A stretch of DNA of 64,000 nucleotides from JAXGPP01 sp040766885 (GTDB taxonomy: Bacteria; Planctomycetota; Planctomycetia; Pirellulales; Thermoguttaceae), in NCBI GenBank assembly GCA_040766885.1, contig JAXGPP010000027.1, forward strand, positions 28,141-92,140, given 5' to 3'. Below the pieces are notes generated by a model. The model had not been told where the DNA came from. It saw nothing but the letters and a program-made list of their open reading frames with translations, and did not search any database. The position numbers and the translations under genes were made by a program. Of the stretch, positions 18,052 through 27,015 are shown one piece after another (position 1 is the first letter of the stretch; the number at the start of each line of letters is the position of its first letter).

Positions 18052-19697
18052 GCGGCAGCCCTCAACCGGCGCAGGACAAGCGGGTAACGAGCCAGCCAGC
18101 GTAAGTGGTAATAGGCGGCAACCAGCGTCAGTTCGGCAGCGAACCAGCCCGTGACCAGAGCCAACAGAAGCAAGTGGATCCGAACATCGGCATTGCCGGG
18201 CAGGTGGTAGATCCGCCGAAGCCAATCGACGCACGCGGATTCGGCGCGGGACGCGGTCTTCATCTCCGCACGAGGCTCGGTTGCCAGGCTATGCATGAAG
18301 AGATATTTGCCCGAGAGGAAGGCCGCTAGCAGCAACCAGGACGCGCCGCTTGCGGCGGCGGCGCTGGCCAGCCCCACGTGCCATGCCACGTCGAGCAATT
18401 CATCGACGTTGGCGTCCAACCAGGCTCCGAAAGAGGAGACGGTGCCCTGCAACCGAGCAAGCTGCCCGTCGGTACGATCGCAGAACCAGGCCGCCAGAAC
18501 CAGCAAGGCAGCCACAGGCGCCCACGCCGCATCGGCGACGAGAAGCAAGGCGGACGCGAGTCCGCAGAGAAGGCCACAGACCGTCACGTGCCATGGCCGC
18601 AACGAAGTGGTGGACAGCGCGCGGGCCGCCCGGCCAGCCAGCGGGCGGATGTACCAGCGTGAAAGAGGATAGTGCGCCGCCCGCCGCTCCTCGTCGCTCG
18701 GAGGGCTTGACGGGCTTTCGGAGATGAGCCGCCGGGGGTGGAACCGGGCGAAGAACTCTCGCTCGCGACGGGCGTCGGCCAGAGCCACGCTGCCGCGCCC
18801 GCCCTCTTCGCTGCGTCGCGCTATCGCCGCTCCGACCGCCCGCGCGAACGGCCAGCGGTCTTCACGACAACTCCACGGCGCGCGAACGGCATCGGCGGCC
18901 AGGCGCGCCGCGCCGCCAGAGATCTGTCGCAACCGGTGGACCGGGTGGCGAAGGTTCTTCCATTGAAAGAGGAGCGAATTTCGAAGCGCCAGGCGGTCGC
19001 AACCGCTGCGGCCGTATACCGCGCCGAACGTGGCCATGCCACGATGGTAGACGACTGATTCCGGCACGTATCGCGCGTAGTATCCGGCGAGAAAACCGCG
19101 ATAGCAGAAATCAAGATCTTCCAGGCGGCCCGGCAGATAAATGGGGTCGAAACCGCCCAGCTTCCGAAACAACTCGCGACGGACTGCGATCGCGGCTCCG
19201 GCCGAAGCCGTCAGACCGGGTTGGCACGCCGCAGCCTCACATCCGGGAAACAATGCCGTCGCCTGTACGAGTCCCCATCGCCAGCGGACGGAAGTCTTGA
19301 AGCCTTCGTAGGTTATCCCGTCGAACAGGCGGCAACGGGGCGCCGTCATGAAGCAGTTCGCCTGGCCACCCTCCGACTCGTCAGCCAAGGGAGCAACCAG
19401 CGGATCGATGGCGGCGCGGTCGAGTTTGATGTCGTTGTTGAGCAGAACCGCAACCGGGCCGTCGAGACTGTCCAGCACTTCGTTAAAGGAGCACAAGCCT
19501 CGGTTGGCGCAACGGATCACTGCAGTCGCGGGATAGGTCCCGGCAAGCCACTCCACGGAGTTGTCGGTCGAATCGTTGTCGATCACCGCCACGCGGCACT
19601 CGTGGCGCGAAGCCGCCGCCGCCTCGACAATCGACGGCAGGCATTCGTCCAACAGCTCACGGCCGTTGTAGTTGAGGACGAGCAAGTGTACGAGCAT
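18048..19697 (-). CDS. GT2 glycosyltransferase fused to CDP-alcohol phosphatidyltransferase
   Basis: The 549-residue protein combines two enzymes. Residues 1 to about 260 are a GT2 domain: VHLLVLNYNGRELLDECL, VAVIDNDSTDNSVEW, VLLNNDI and GRLEDLDFCYRG. Residues about 345-549 form a multi-helix CDP-alcohol phosphotransferase with the complete catalytic pattern D-x2-D-G-x2-A-R-x8-G-x3-D-x3-D at 407-432. The GT2 part would act in the cytoplasm and the second part in the membrane, moving a phospho-alcohol from CDP. The fusion suggests sequential steps on one product. Neighbouring genes overlap, so the operon is tight. Confidence 0.88.
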   Translation of the reverse strand: MLVHLLVLNYNGRELLDECLPSIVEAAAASRHECRVAVIDNDSTDNSVEWLAGTYPATAVIRCANRGLCSFNEVLDSLDGPVAVLLNNDIKLDRAAIDPLVAPLADESEGGQANCFMTAPRCRLFDGITYEGFKTSVRWRWGLVQATALFPGCEAAACQPGLTASAGAAIAVRRELFRKLGGFDPIYLPGRLEDLDFCYRGFLAGYYARYVPESVVYHRGMATFGAVYGRSGCDRLALRNSLLFQWKNLRHPVHRLRQISGGAARLAADAVRAPWSCREDRWPFARAVGAAIARRSEEGGRGSVALADARREREFFARFHPRRLISESPSSPPSDEERRAAHYPLSRWYIRPLAGRAARALSTTSLRPWHVTVCGLLCGLASALLLVADAAWAPVAALLVLAAWFCDRTDGQLARLQGTVSSFGAWLDANVDELLDVAWHVGLASAAAASGASWLLLAAFLSGKYLFMHSLATEPRAEMKTASRAESACVDWLRRIYHLPGNADVRIHLLLLALVTGWFAAELTLVAAYYHLRWLARYPLVLRRLRAAA

Positions 19698-19837
19698 GAC
19701 GTGCCGGTGCGTGCTTCCTTGCGGGGCCCAAGCGAAGATTCAACACGATAAGCTGAGTAGCCGACTTCGGTCAAGAGAATCCAGGAAAGCGGGGCATCGC
19801 AGGGAACGGGGGCGGTCTCAGCAAGACCATCTACCTG

Positions 19838-20728
19838 CTACCTGAGACCGATTTTCCGCAAGATGGCATCTTCCTCCTCGACCCGCCACCAGCCGTCGAC
19901 GCATTTCAGCCGGGTTCCTACGAATGGTCTGAACCAGGCAGAAAACTCAGCCTCAGCCGCCTGGCTCCGCTGAGAGCGGGCGATGCTGGCAACTGTCACC
20001 GCGACGGCGATCACCGCTGAACCCGCTGCGAAGCCCTGCGCCAGAAGCAGGCGGTGATCGGATGCAAGCCACTCGATGAAGGCAATGATGGTGAGGACAT
20101 TCATCACCACGTGGATTTCGCACGCCTTGCGGGCGGTCCAGGCGGCCAGCCGCAACGGACGTCGAGGAACCGCCGGCATGGCCTCCGGCCGTCCGCCCCC
20201 GCCCCCGACCACTTGAAGCGTCCCGTGAAGCCGCTTCAGCCGCTGGAAGAACGTGCGGTATCGAGCATCGTGATGAAGCGTGACGAGCAGCAGCGAAAGC
20301 CCCCAGACGAGTCCGGTGAGCAGCCACATTGGTTCGAGCGAACGTCGGAAGAGCCCGTAGCCGATGGCCAGCGGCAGTATCAGGTTGACTGTATGGTGCA
20401 TCAGGTAATCGAGTTGCGCACCATCGAGCGAGGCGGCGCCTTGCAGGCGAGCCAACTGGCCGTCGACGTGATCGAGCACGTACCAGATCTGCAGAAGCAC
20501 CGCGCCGACCAGCCATCCGACAATCGTTCCGTGGCCAAAGGCGGCCGCCGCTACGACAGCCGTTGCCCATGCGGCGAGCGTGGCCATGTTGGCCGACAGA
20601 CCCGAATCGGCTACCACCCAGGTGATCCGCAAGGCGGCCGGCCGCGCAATCCGCCGGGCCATGAAATTGCCGACCCGGCGGTGATCGGGCTTTTGGCAGC
20701 GGCTTTCGAGCTCACGAAGCGGAATCAT
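19838..20728 (-). CDS. CDP-alcohol phosphatidyltransferase-family membrane protein with D-to-H change
   Basis: The 296-residue protein has five or six hydrophobic helices and a CDP-alcohol transferase motif at residues 86-111: D86, D89, G90, A93, R94, G103 and D107 are all present. The fourth acidic residue, proposed as catalytic base in the family, is His111 (LDYLMHH). The flanking DGQLARLQG is nearly identical to the fused paralogue downstream, suggesting duplication. It could be a variant-chemistry enzyme or a non-catalytic partner. Its ATG overlaps the flippase stop by 17 bases. Confidence 0.8.
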   Translation of the reverse strand: MIPLRELESRCQKPDHRRVGNFMARRIARPAALRITWVVADSGLSANMATLAAWATAVVAAAAFGHGTIVGWLVGAVLLQIWYVLDHVDGQLARLQGAASLDGAQLDYLMHHTVNLILPLAIGYGLFRRSLEPMWLLTGLVWGLSLLLVTLHHDARYRTFFQRLKRLHGTLQVVGGGGGRPEAMPAVPRRPLRLAAWTARKACEIHVVMNVLTIIAFIEWLASDHRLLLAQGFAAGSAVIAVAVTVASIARSQRSQAAEAEFSAWFRPFVGTRLKCVDGWWRVEEEDAILRKIGLR

Positions 20729-22400
20729 AAGGGTCCCCGCAACACACGGTTGATGCGCCCGGCTGCTTCTTCTGCAGCATCACGCTCCAGCCTCCGTATC
20801 GCCATCCGAGAGCAACGACGATCGTCCAAACGACCAGGACTACGGCCGCCTTGGCCGCAGCCAAGCTCCATGCCCGCTCGATTCCAGGAAAGAGCCGCTC
20901 GGCGAGATACGACACGACCAGAGGCGGCAGAACGGCCAGGAGCGGCACGAAGAAGTAGCGGACCCGCTGAGGCCGGGTCAGCTCCGGCCACACCGAGACG
21001 AACATGGTGAGAAGCCAGTACACAACATACGAAATCGCTGTGACCGCGGCTACGCCGGTCAAACCACATCCGCCGCGAAGGGCTACGTGATTTCCGCCCG
21101 CGGCCAGCAGGGTGGCGATCACGACGGTTGCCAGTGCCCATCCCTGCCGGTCGACCGCGACAAGGTATTGTGTGGCGGGCAGGGCCAGCGCCAGTGCGAT
21201 CACACCCGGCACAAGGTACTCGACCGGCGCAAGTCCCGACTGGTATTCCGGCAACAGCCGCCCCAGCACCGCGGGAGCAAGGACTACGGCCAGCGCTGCC
21301 GGCAGGGCGACGACCGCGGCCTGCAACTCGGTGGTACGGGCGGTCAGGAGGGCCACGTCGTTGCGGCTGCCGGAATGACCGAATTGCTCGCTCAGACGGG
21401 GCCCCATAACGACCGACAGCATGTTGCCGATGCCGTAGAGCTGAGTTGTAACCATGAGGGCAAGCGAATAGCAGCCTAGCTGAAACTCACGATCTTCCAG
21501 GTAGCCCAGGATCATCAGCTTGTCGAGCGAGCGAAATAACGTCGAGACAGTGCCGGCAAGCAGAATCGGACCGCCAATCCTGATCAGGCGACGGATCTCA
21601 GCCGTGTCCCAACCCCACGAAAGTTCGACCGCGCGGTGGCGATTGATGAACAGCACGGTGGCCAGGAGGACGACGAGTGTGCCAGCGTAAAGGCCAACCA
21701 GCCCGCAATACCAGGCGGCCAGCCCACACACGACGAGCGTCAGCGCGGCTTCCAGAATCGACAATTGCGAAGTGACGTGAAATGCCTGGGCCGCTCGGAG
21801 AATCGTGACGTGGAATGTCGTATAGCGGCTGATGATCGCCATCGTCCCGACTACAACGAGCCCCAATGCCCATGCGCCGCTCCATGCTCCGGTCGACGAC
21901 GCACCCACCCAGGCGCTGATCGCCACAAGCGCTGCGGCGAAGACGAGGCTGCTGAGCGTGTTGACGGTAAAGGCCAGGCTCAGGCTGCGCTGGGCGTGCG
22001 TTGTGTCTTGCCGCCCCCTCGCAACGGCGAACTCGCGGGCCGCGCCCTTGCTGACGCCCAGGTTGGCGTAGTTTCCGTACCCCAAGAGCAGCTTGAGTCC
22101 CTGCCAGACTCCCATTTCGGCCGGATTGAGCACCACTCGCAGCACCAGTCCGGCGGCCACGCTCATCACCTGGCAGATGACCTCAGTTCCGCCCACCAAG
22201 ACGAAGTCGACCGCCGCCCTCCGCCATCCAGTAACCGGCGCCGGGCAGGCATCGATCGGCGCGGCCGCCGAATGCTTGCGACGATCCGACGTTCGCTGTC
22301 CCGGCACGCGGCGGTCGGAGGTCGGCTCAACGGGCGGGGCAAGGGTGGACAAGGATCGAGACTCGTTTGTTGGACTAGCCAGCGGCGCGGACGGCCCCAT
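20712..22400 (-). CDS. Polysaccharide flippase, Wzx/MATE-like
   Basis: The 562-residue product has about 12-14 hydrophobic helices after a polar N-terminal stretch of roughly 65 residues. Family-like features include VVLNPAEMGVWQGLKLLLGYG near the first helices and IRIGGPILLAGTVSTLFRSL near the middle, as in the MVF/Wzx superfamily (PST-type exporters). It would flip a lipid-linked glycan across the inner membrane. The ATG at 22400 overlaps the upstream gene by 26 bases; the longer open reading upstream is antisense-like Arg/Ser-rich sequence and was not used. Confidence 0.8.
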   Translation of the reverse strand: MGPSAPLASPTNESRSLSTLAPPVEPTSDRRVPGQRTSDRRKHSAAAPIDACPAPVTGWRRAAVDFVLVGGTEVICQVMSVAAGLVLRVVLNPAEMGVWQGLKLLLGYGNYANLGVSKGAAREFAVARGRQDTTHAQRSLSLAFTVNTLSSLVFAAALVAISAWVGASSTGAWSGAWALGLVVVGTMAIISRYTTFHVTILRAAQAFHVTSQLSILEAALTLVVCGLAAWYCGLVGLYAGTLVVLLATVLFINRHRAVELSWGWDTAEIRRLIRIGGPILLAGTVSTLFRSLDKLMILGYLEDREFQLGCYSLALMVTTQLYGIGNMLSVVMGPRLSEQFGHSGSRNDVALLTARTTELQAAVVALPAALAVVLAPAVLGRLLPEYQSGLAPVEYLVPGVIALALALPATQYLVAVDRQGWALATVVIATLLAAGGNHVALRGGCGLTGVAAVTAISYVVYWLLTMFVSVWPELTRPQRVRYFFVPLLAVLPPLVVSYLAERLFPGIERAWSLAAAKAAVVLVVWTIVVALGWRYGGWSVMLQKKQPGASTVCCGDPYDSAS

Positions 22401-24174
22401 GTGCCGGGCGCATCGCAGGGCGGAGTTCGTTCTCGATTCGTGGTTCGAGCGCTCGAGTCTGCCGCGTGCCGTGAGCGGTGCGGAGCACGATTTCAGCGAT
22501 CCGAGCGGCAGTCGACGTTGCGTCAGCAGTCTCGTGGAAGAAAACGTCCGGATTGGGAACGGCAGCCGGGCGCCAGTCGCTGGAAAGCGCCTGCGCAAGA
22601 AGTCGATCCAGTTCGGTTTCGGTTCGGGCCGTTCCGAGCAGGCCCCATTCCTCGTGCGGCAACACTCGGCCGGAGCCGACCGGAGCAAGTTGGATCACGG
22701 GCAACCCGGCGAGTGTCGCCTCGATCCCCGCACTCGAGAGACAACTCAGAACGCAGTCGGCCTCCGCAAGGCAGTCGTCGAGCGAACCGGTGCGGACCCA
22801 GCGGACGTGAAGCCGCGGATTTCGAGCGACCGCGGATTCGACCACAGGGTCGCCCGCAGCGCGGGGGTGCATCTTCACAAGCAATTCCGCGGCAGGAAGC
22901 CGGCTCACGGCCGCCGCCGCGGTGTCGACCATCTCGCGGTAGGTCGTGCGGTTGAAATGAAATACCACTGCATCTGGCCGCTCGTCGCGGGGCGGCACCG
23001 TGGTGAGAAGAACAATTCTTGCCGGCCTGTCGTCCGCCTTGCGCGCTCGTTGGCCGTGAATCACACCGCCAGGATGCAAAGATCCTACCGTCGTAATCCT
23101 CTCCGTTGGCACTGCCCAGCGCGCCAATTGATTGCGAGTTGATAGTCCCCAGGCGAGGAACTCGTCAGCTTCCAGTGGGGCGAACCCAAACCGACAGCAT
23201 GGCGCACCGTGCTGTACGACGAAGCTGCGCACGCCGTGGCGACGGGCCGCCGCGACGGCTGCGCGGTGGAAGGGAGTCTGGTCCTCGTCGAGCACGAGCG
23301 CGTCGGGACGAATCCGCAAAAAATGCCGCTCGACCTGCTCGACGATTCGCGTCTGTTGCCGCCCCAAAGCGGCCATTCTAGAAGTCAACCAACGTGCCAC
23401 CGCGGCCGAGAGATCAACATCGCGGCAGTCGATCGGGCCAACGTCGGGCCGCGGCAGTCGATCATATACACCGAGGCTTGAATTGCAGACGAGTTGGCCG
23501 CAACCCGCCCGCCGCCAACGGAGCCATGACCGCATCGCCAGCCGGTCGCACAGCCACCATGCCTGGCCGCCGCGATGGGTCGTCTCCCGGCAGACGGGCT
23601 CCAAGAGGCGCGGATTGCCGCAGAACACGATGCGGGGCGCGGACACGTCTGACACGCGCGGGTCGATCCACTCGGCGGCGCGGGCCAAAGCCCGGCGCCA
23701 CGCATGATTTGCCGGAGAAACTGGTGCCGGTGCGGTCGCTTGCCCGTTCCAGCAGATGCCCAGCCGTGAGCCCGCCAGACGGCAGAGTTGGCCGATGATG
23801 TCGGCGTAGTCTTCATCGCGGCCGCGCGTGGCGTTGAACTCGACTTCGTCGCCGAAGTTGAGCCGCCGCACCTCGCTGAAGAACGCCACGACGCGGATCA
23901 GCTTCACCAAGTAATAGCGAAGCGCCAGGGCATTGAGCCACGCCGGCTGGACCGGTGATGGCGCATCGCCGGCACACGGCTCGTGTGCGATGACTTCGGT
24001 CCAATAGCTGGCGGCCTCGTCGATCCACTCAAAGCGACTGTCGATGTGCGTGTCGAGCGACCAGCGATCCGTCGCACCAGTCCCTTCGGGCCAATCGCCT
24101 TCGATGAGCACTGCCGAACCGCCGACGGGTCCGGGCGAAGGCGGATTGAGTCGCGCAAGGACGGTGAGCTTCAC
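22375..24174 (-). CDS. GT-B-like capsule/surface polysaccharide transferase
   Basis: This 599-residue soluble protein has a C-terminal half with the pattern of capsule-type GT-B enzymes and CDP-glycerol glycerophosphotransferases: FVVQHGAPCCRFGFAPLEAD, ERITTVGSLHPGG, LLVKMHPRAAGDP and ADCVLSCLSSAGIEATLAGLP in adjoining pieces. The HPR and S-S-x-G-x-E-A motifs fit nucleotide binding in that group. With a cytidylyltransferase nearby, a CDP-linked donor is possible (inference). It starts with ATG 10 bases after the HAD phosphatase stop. Confidence 0.6.
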   Translation of the reverse strand: MKLTVLARLNPPSPGPVGGSAVLIEGDWPEGTGATDRWSLDTHIDSRFEWIDEAASYWTEVIAHEPCAGDAPSPVQPAWLNALALRYYLVKLIRVVAFFSEVRRLNFGDEVEFNATRGRDEDYADIIGQLCRLAGSRLGICWNGQATAPAPVSPANHAWRRALARAAEWIDPRVSDVSAPRIVFCGNPRLLEPVCRETTHRGGQAWWLCDRLAMRSWLRWRRAGCGQLVCNSSLGVYDRLPRPDVGPIDCRDVDLSAAVARWLTSRMAALGRQQTRIVEQVERHFLRIRPDALVLDEDQTPFHRAAVAAARRHGVRSFVVQHGAPCCRFGFAPLEADEFLAWGLSTRNQLARWAVPTERITTVGSLHPGGVIHGQRARKADDRPARIVLLTTVPPRDERPDAVVFHFNRTTYREMVDTAAAAVSRLPAAELLVKMHPRAAGDPVVESAVARNPRLHVRWVRTGSLDDCLAEADCVLSCLSSAGIEATLAGLPVIQLAPVGSGRVLPHEEWGLLGTARTETELDRLLAQALSSDWRPAAVPNPDVFFHETADATSTAARIAEIVLRTAHGTRQTRALEPRIENELRPAMRPAHGAVRAAG

Positions 24175-24184
24175 TGGCGGCTCC

Positions 24185-24937
24185 TCATCCGGCCGCTGCT
24201 AACTGTTCGTGGGAGAGCACCACGTCGACCAGTTGGTCGAATCGCGCCAGGTAGACGTCGGCTTCGGCGACCGGCTCGAAGTTGAAAGCGATTGTTGACA
24301 TGCCCGCTCGGGACGCTCCGGCCAATTCCAGGGCGTCATGTCCGACGAACGCTACCTTGCTGGCGGGCAATCCGATCGCCGAAAGGGCAGTCGCATAGTT
24401 GAGGGGATCGGGCTTTGCGCGACCGACGTCGCGCGAGGAGACAACCGCCGAGAATATTCCGGGCAATCCCATTCGTTCGAGTCTCCGGGCGAGGACTTCG
24501 CCGGAGTCTTCCGCATCGCTGAGCACACCGAGCACCAGCCCGGCCGCCGCCAGCCGCTCGAGCGTGGGCTTCACGCCCGGCAATAGCCGGACCGTCCGCT
24601 CCCAGTCGGCTCGGCGCGCTTCGCACGAGGCCTTGACTTCGTCGATCTGGGCCCGGGACAGTCCGACCGCCAGCATGAAGCTCTCGAAAGCCTCGCAGAA
24701 CGAGCGGCGGCCGCAATGGACGTCGGCCAGATAATCGTGGTCCCAAATGTGATAAAAGATGCGGTAATTGGTGTGCACCCCCAACCGTGCGAGCACCTTC
24801 AACAACCAGCGCCGCCAGAGCGTGGTGTCGAAAAGCACGTCGCCCATGTCGAACAAGAGCCCGGCGACATCATGGCTCAGGGTACCGGCGGGAAGCGACC
24901 GGCAATCAAGGCGGATAGCGCGGACGGGTGTGGGCAT
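24185..24937 (-). CDS. HAD-superfamily phosphatase
   Basis: The 250-residue product contains HAD motif I as LLFDMGDVLFDTT. The first Asp is present, but the general acid Asp at +2 is replaced by Gly (FDMGD), as in HAD_2-like proteins written DxxxV; catalysis by a nearby Asp is possible. Motif II is VLSDAED, with Lys and motif IV-like AKPDPLNY. AAAGGA precedes the ATG at 24937. Between a cytidylyltransferase and transferases, it may dephosphorylate a sugar or alcohol phosphate. Confidence 0.75.
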   Translation of the reverse strand: MPTPVRAIRLDCRSLPAGTLSHDVAGLLFDMGDVLFDTTLWRRWLLKVLARLGVHTNYRIFYHIWDHDYLADVHCGRRSFCEAFESFMLAVGLSRAQIDEVKASCEARRADWERTVRLLPGVKPTLERLAAAGLVLGVLSDAEDSGEVLARRLERMGLPGIFSAVVSSRDVGRAKPDPLNYATALSAIGLPASKVAFVGHDALELAGASRAGMSTIAFNFEPVAEADVYLARFDQLVDVVLSHEQLAAAG

Positions 24938-25047
24938 TCGAATCCTTTCGTTGGTGCCGGCCTCGACCGTGAACCGCGTGGCGCCAGTGACGGCCACCGC
25001 ACAGGCTCATTCTCCATGCAGACACCAATACACCCGTCGGACCCGCG

Positions 25048-25797
25048 TCAGCCCTTCGCCGAAACGCGATTCATCGCAGCCATCCGACGCCGGAGGTCGG
25101 GATGATGATCCAACAGGTCAGCAGTCCTTTGCCAATCCAGAGCGTCTGGTCCCAAAGCGTCGAACAGCGTAACAACGTGATCCCAATCCTCCTCCGAATC
25201 GGTAGTCAGCCGCAGGTCTCCTCGATCAACCTGTTCGGGAGCTGGAAGGAGCAGAACCTTAAATCTCTTCGGCCGGCTGTAGATATACCGGGTGGACGAT
25301 TCGCGATCGATCCGCGCCATGGTCCGCCTGGCGGCAGCGTGCAACGTCGTCGCCCGGAACCACTCGCCGAAAATCGCCACGGGCGAGAAGATCGCCGGGC
25401 GACCGTCGCGGCAGCAATAGGCGACGCAGTCGTATTCGGGGCGGGCGTCGGCCGCCGCCACAAGGCGATCCAAGAGCAACGGATCGACAAAGAGCGAACC
25501 GCACGGGATCCGCACGGCACCCAGGCAGCGGTACGATTCCAGCGCCGCAGCCAGGCAGCCCAGCACATCCGGTCGGCGGCCGAAGAATACGGGTACGTCG
25601 AGCGGCACGAGATCAGCGACAAAGCGATTCTCCGCCCGATCGTCGGTGACGACAATCACGGCATCGAGCCGCAACGCATCCGTCGCGCGGCGAACAGTCC
25701 ATTCCAAAACCGACTTACCGCCGAGCCTCCGTGCCGCTCGCGACCTCGCCGCATCCGTGCCGAAGCAAGCCTCGACAATTCCGAGGTTATTGAGCAT
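25048..25797 (-). CDS. Cytidylyltransferase (SpsF/NeuA-like)
   Basis: The N-terminus LGIVEACFGTDAARSRAARR, followed by LGGKSVLEWTVRRATDA, is close to SpsF-type nucleotidyltransferases, which activate sugars or sugar acids with CTP. LDAVIVVTDD and VFFGRRPDVLGC continue the Rossmann core, and LTTDSEEDWDHV is a typical C-terminal motif. In SpsF the early pattern is usually R-L-P-G-K; here it is RLGGK. With two CDP-alcohol transferases and a GT-B protein nearby, it may make the CDP donor (inference). A promoter precedes it. Confidence 0.75.
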   Translation of the reverse strand: MLNNLGIVEACFGTDAARSRAARRLGGKSVLEWTVRRATDALRLDAVIVVTDDRAENRFVADLVPLDVPVFFGRRPDVLGCLAAALESYRCLGAVRIPCGSLFVDPLLLDRLVAAADARPEYDCVAYCCRDGRPAIFSPVAIFGEWFRATTLHAAARRTMARIDRESSTRYIYSRPKRFKVLLLPAPEQVDRGDLRLTTDSEEDWDHVVTLFDALGPDALDWQRTADLLDHHPDLRRRMAAMNRVSAKG

Positions 25798-25863
25798 CCA
25801 AGCACCCCAGCTCGATCTGATTCAGCGCTCTGAAGCGAGTTTGCCGCTTTGCGCGCTGGGAGC

Positions 25864-25893
25864 AATCTAACATCCGCTTCTGAAGACAGTCAA
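25864..25893 (-). promoter_or_regulatory. Promoter for the minus-strand glycan operon (cytidylyltransferase onward)
   Basis: On the minus strand TTGACT (25893-25888) and TAGATT (25869-25864) have an 18-base spacer. The leader to the ATG at 25797 is about 60 bases. It is divergent from the promoter at 25969-25997. Confidence 0.5.
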
Positions 25894-25968
25894 GACGATC
25901 CACCGGGGCATAGGGAGCCTGCCCGTTGGGCGGCGCCTGGTGCTGTCGATGCTAGCAAGCATTCCGTA

Positions 25969-25997
25969 TTGGTTGGAGATGAACAGGCCTCTACAAT
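25969..25997 (+). promoter_or_regulatory. Promoter for the RmlD-like gene
   Basis: TTGGTT (25969-25974) and TACAAT (25992-25997) are separated by 17 bases. The predicted leader to the ATG at 26042 is about 37 bases, and GAGGAA lies just before that ATG. Confidence 0.5.
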
Positions 25998-26041
25998 CCC
26001 GTCGCTCGTGCTGCTCGCATCGTCGCCAACGAGGAATACCG

Positions 26042-26989
26042 ATGCCGGATCTCAACCCCCTGCCTGCCCGAGTGCTGGTGACCGGCGTCGACGGCGTCGC
26101 TGGCGGCAATATCGCCCTGGAGCTTTCGGACGTCTGCGAAATCCATGGGTTATTCGAACAGTACCCGGTGGCAATCGATGGTTGCGAAACCGCGCGGTGG
26201 AATGCAGGCAGCTTCAATGATCTGGCAGCCGTAATACGGGACAAGGCCCCGCAATGGGTCATTCACTGCGGGCGAATGGCCGAGAGCAGTTGGAGCCCGC
26301 CCGACCCCTCATTTGACGTGGGACGTGAAATCGCCGTTTGCGATGCGCTGGCGCGGCTATCGTGGGCCGCGCGATTCCGGCTTGTGGTCCTCTTGACCGA
26401 TGCGGTGTTTGCCGGACCGCGGATGTTTCACGCCGAATCCCTTCCGGCGCGAGGGGAGGGCTTGCTGGCCGAGACGGCACGCCGTGCCGACCAGTTGCTC
26501 CAGGAAGCCGGCGCATTGGTCGTCCGCACCCATGTGTACGGCTGGAGCCCGAGCGGCCACCGGCCGGGTGTTGTCGAGCGAATATGGCGAGTACTCACCG
26601 AATCGGCGGCCGATGTGTTCGACGATGAAGCGTATGCCACGCCCATCCTGGCAAGCGACCTTGCCGGACTGCTACTCGATGCGTATCGGCTCGGACTGAC
26701 CGGCTGCTATCATTTGGCCGGTGCCGAAAGGACCAGTATGTACCACTTTGCAGCCGAAACGGCCGAGGCGTTCGGCGTCAGCCGCCGGTATATGGAGCCG
26801 TCGCGCTGTCGGCGAGCGATCGCCGAAACGTCCCTCGACTGCCGCCGAGCGCGGAACGCACTCCAGCGGCCGATGCCAGCACTTGCCGATGGTCTCGCAC
26901 GACTGGTCCGCCAAACCGCCGATGGGTGGCGGACGAAGTTCCGCCGGGCAGCCGTGACGACGACCTTTTGGCAGCCGGCGGCCGCGTAA
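26042..26989 (+). CDS. RmlD-like NAD(P)-dependent sugar reductase/epimerase
   Basis: The 315-residue SDR-type product has the Rossmann motif VLVTGVDGVAGGNIA at its start, and GETARW-like substrate region and VVLLTDAVFAG further on. The usual YxxxK is not obvious; the equivalent region is LLAETARRADQLLQ, so catalysis may be altered. The C-terminal part (CYHLAGAERTSMYHFAAE) matches RmlD-type proteins that finish dTDP-rhamnose. It is the only plus-strand gene in the glycan locus and runs convergent with the HAD gene at 27016. Confidence 0.65.
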   Translation: MPDLNPLPARVLVTGVDGVAGGNIALELSDVCEIHGLFEQYPVAIDGCETARWNAGSFNDLAAVIRDKAPQWVIHCGRMAESSWSPPDPSFDVGREIAVCDALARLSWAARFRLVVLLTDAVFAGPRMFHAESLPARGEGLLAETARRADQLLQEAGALVVRTHVYGWSPSGHRPGVVERIWRVLTESAADVFDDEAYATPILASDLAGLLLDAYRLGLTGCYHLAGAERTSMYHFAAETAEAFGVSRRYMEPSRCRRAIAETSLDCRRARNALQRPMPALADGLARLVRQTADGWRTKFRRAAVTTTFWQPAAA

Positions 26990-27015
26990 TACCAGTCACA
27001 GAAGAAGGCGGTATG

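Noticed and set aside
22401..22688. N-terminal extension of the flippase
   Set aside because: The extra 96 residues are Arg/Ser-rich and lie antiphase within the upstream transferase gene.
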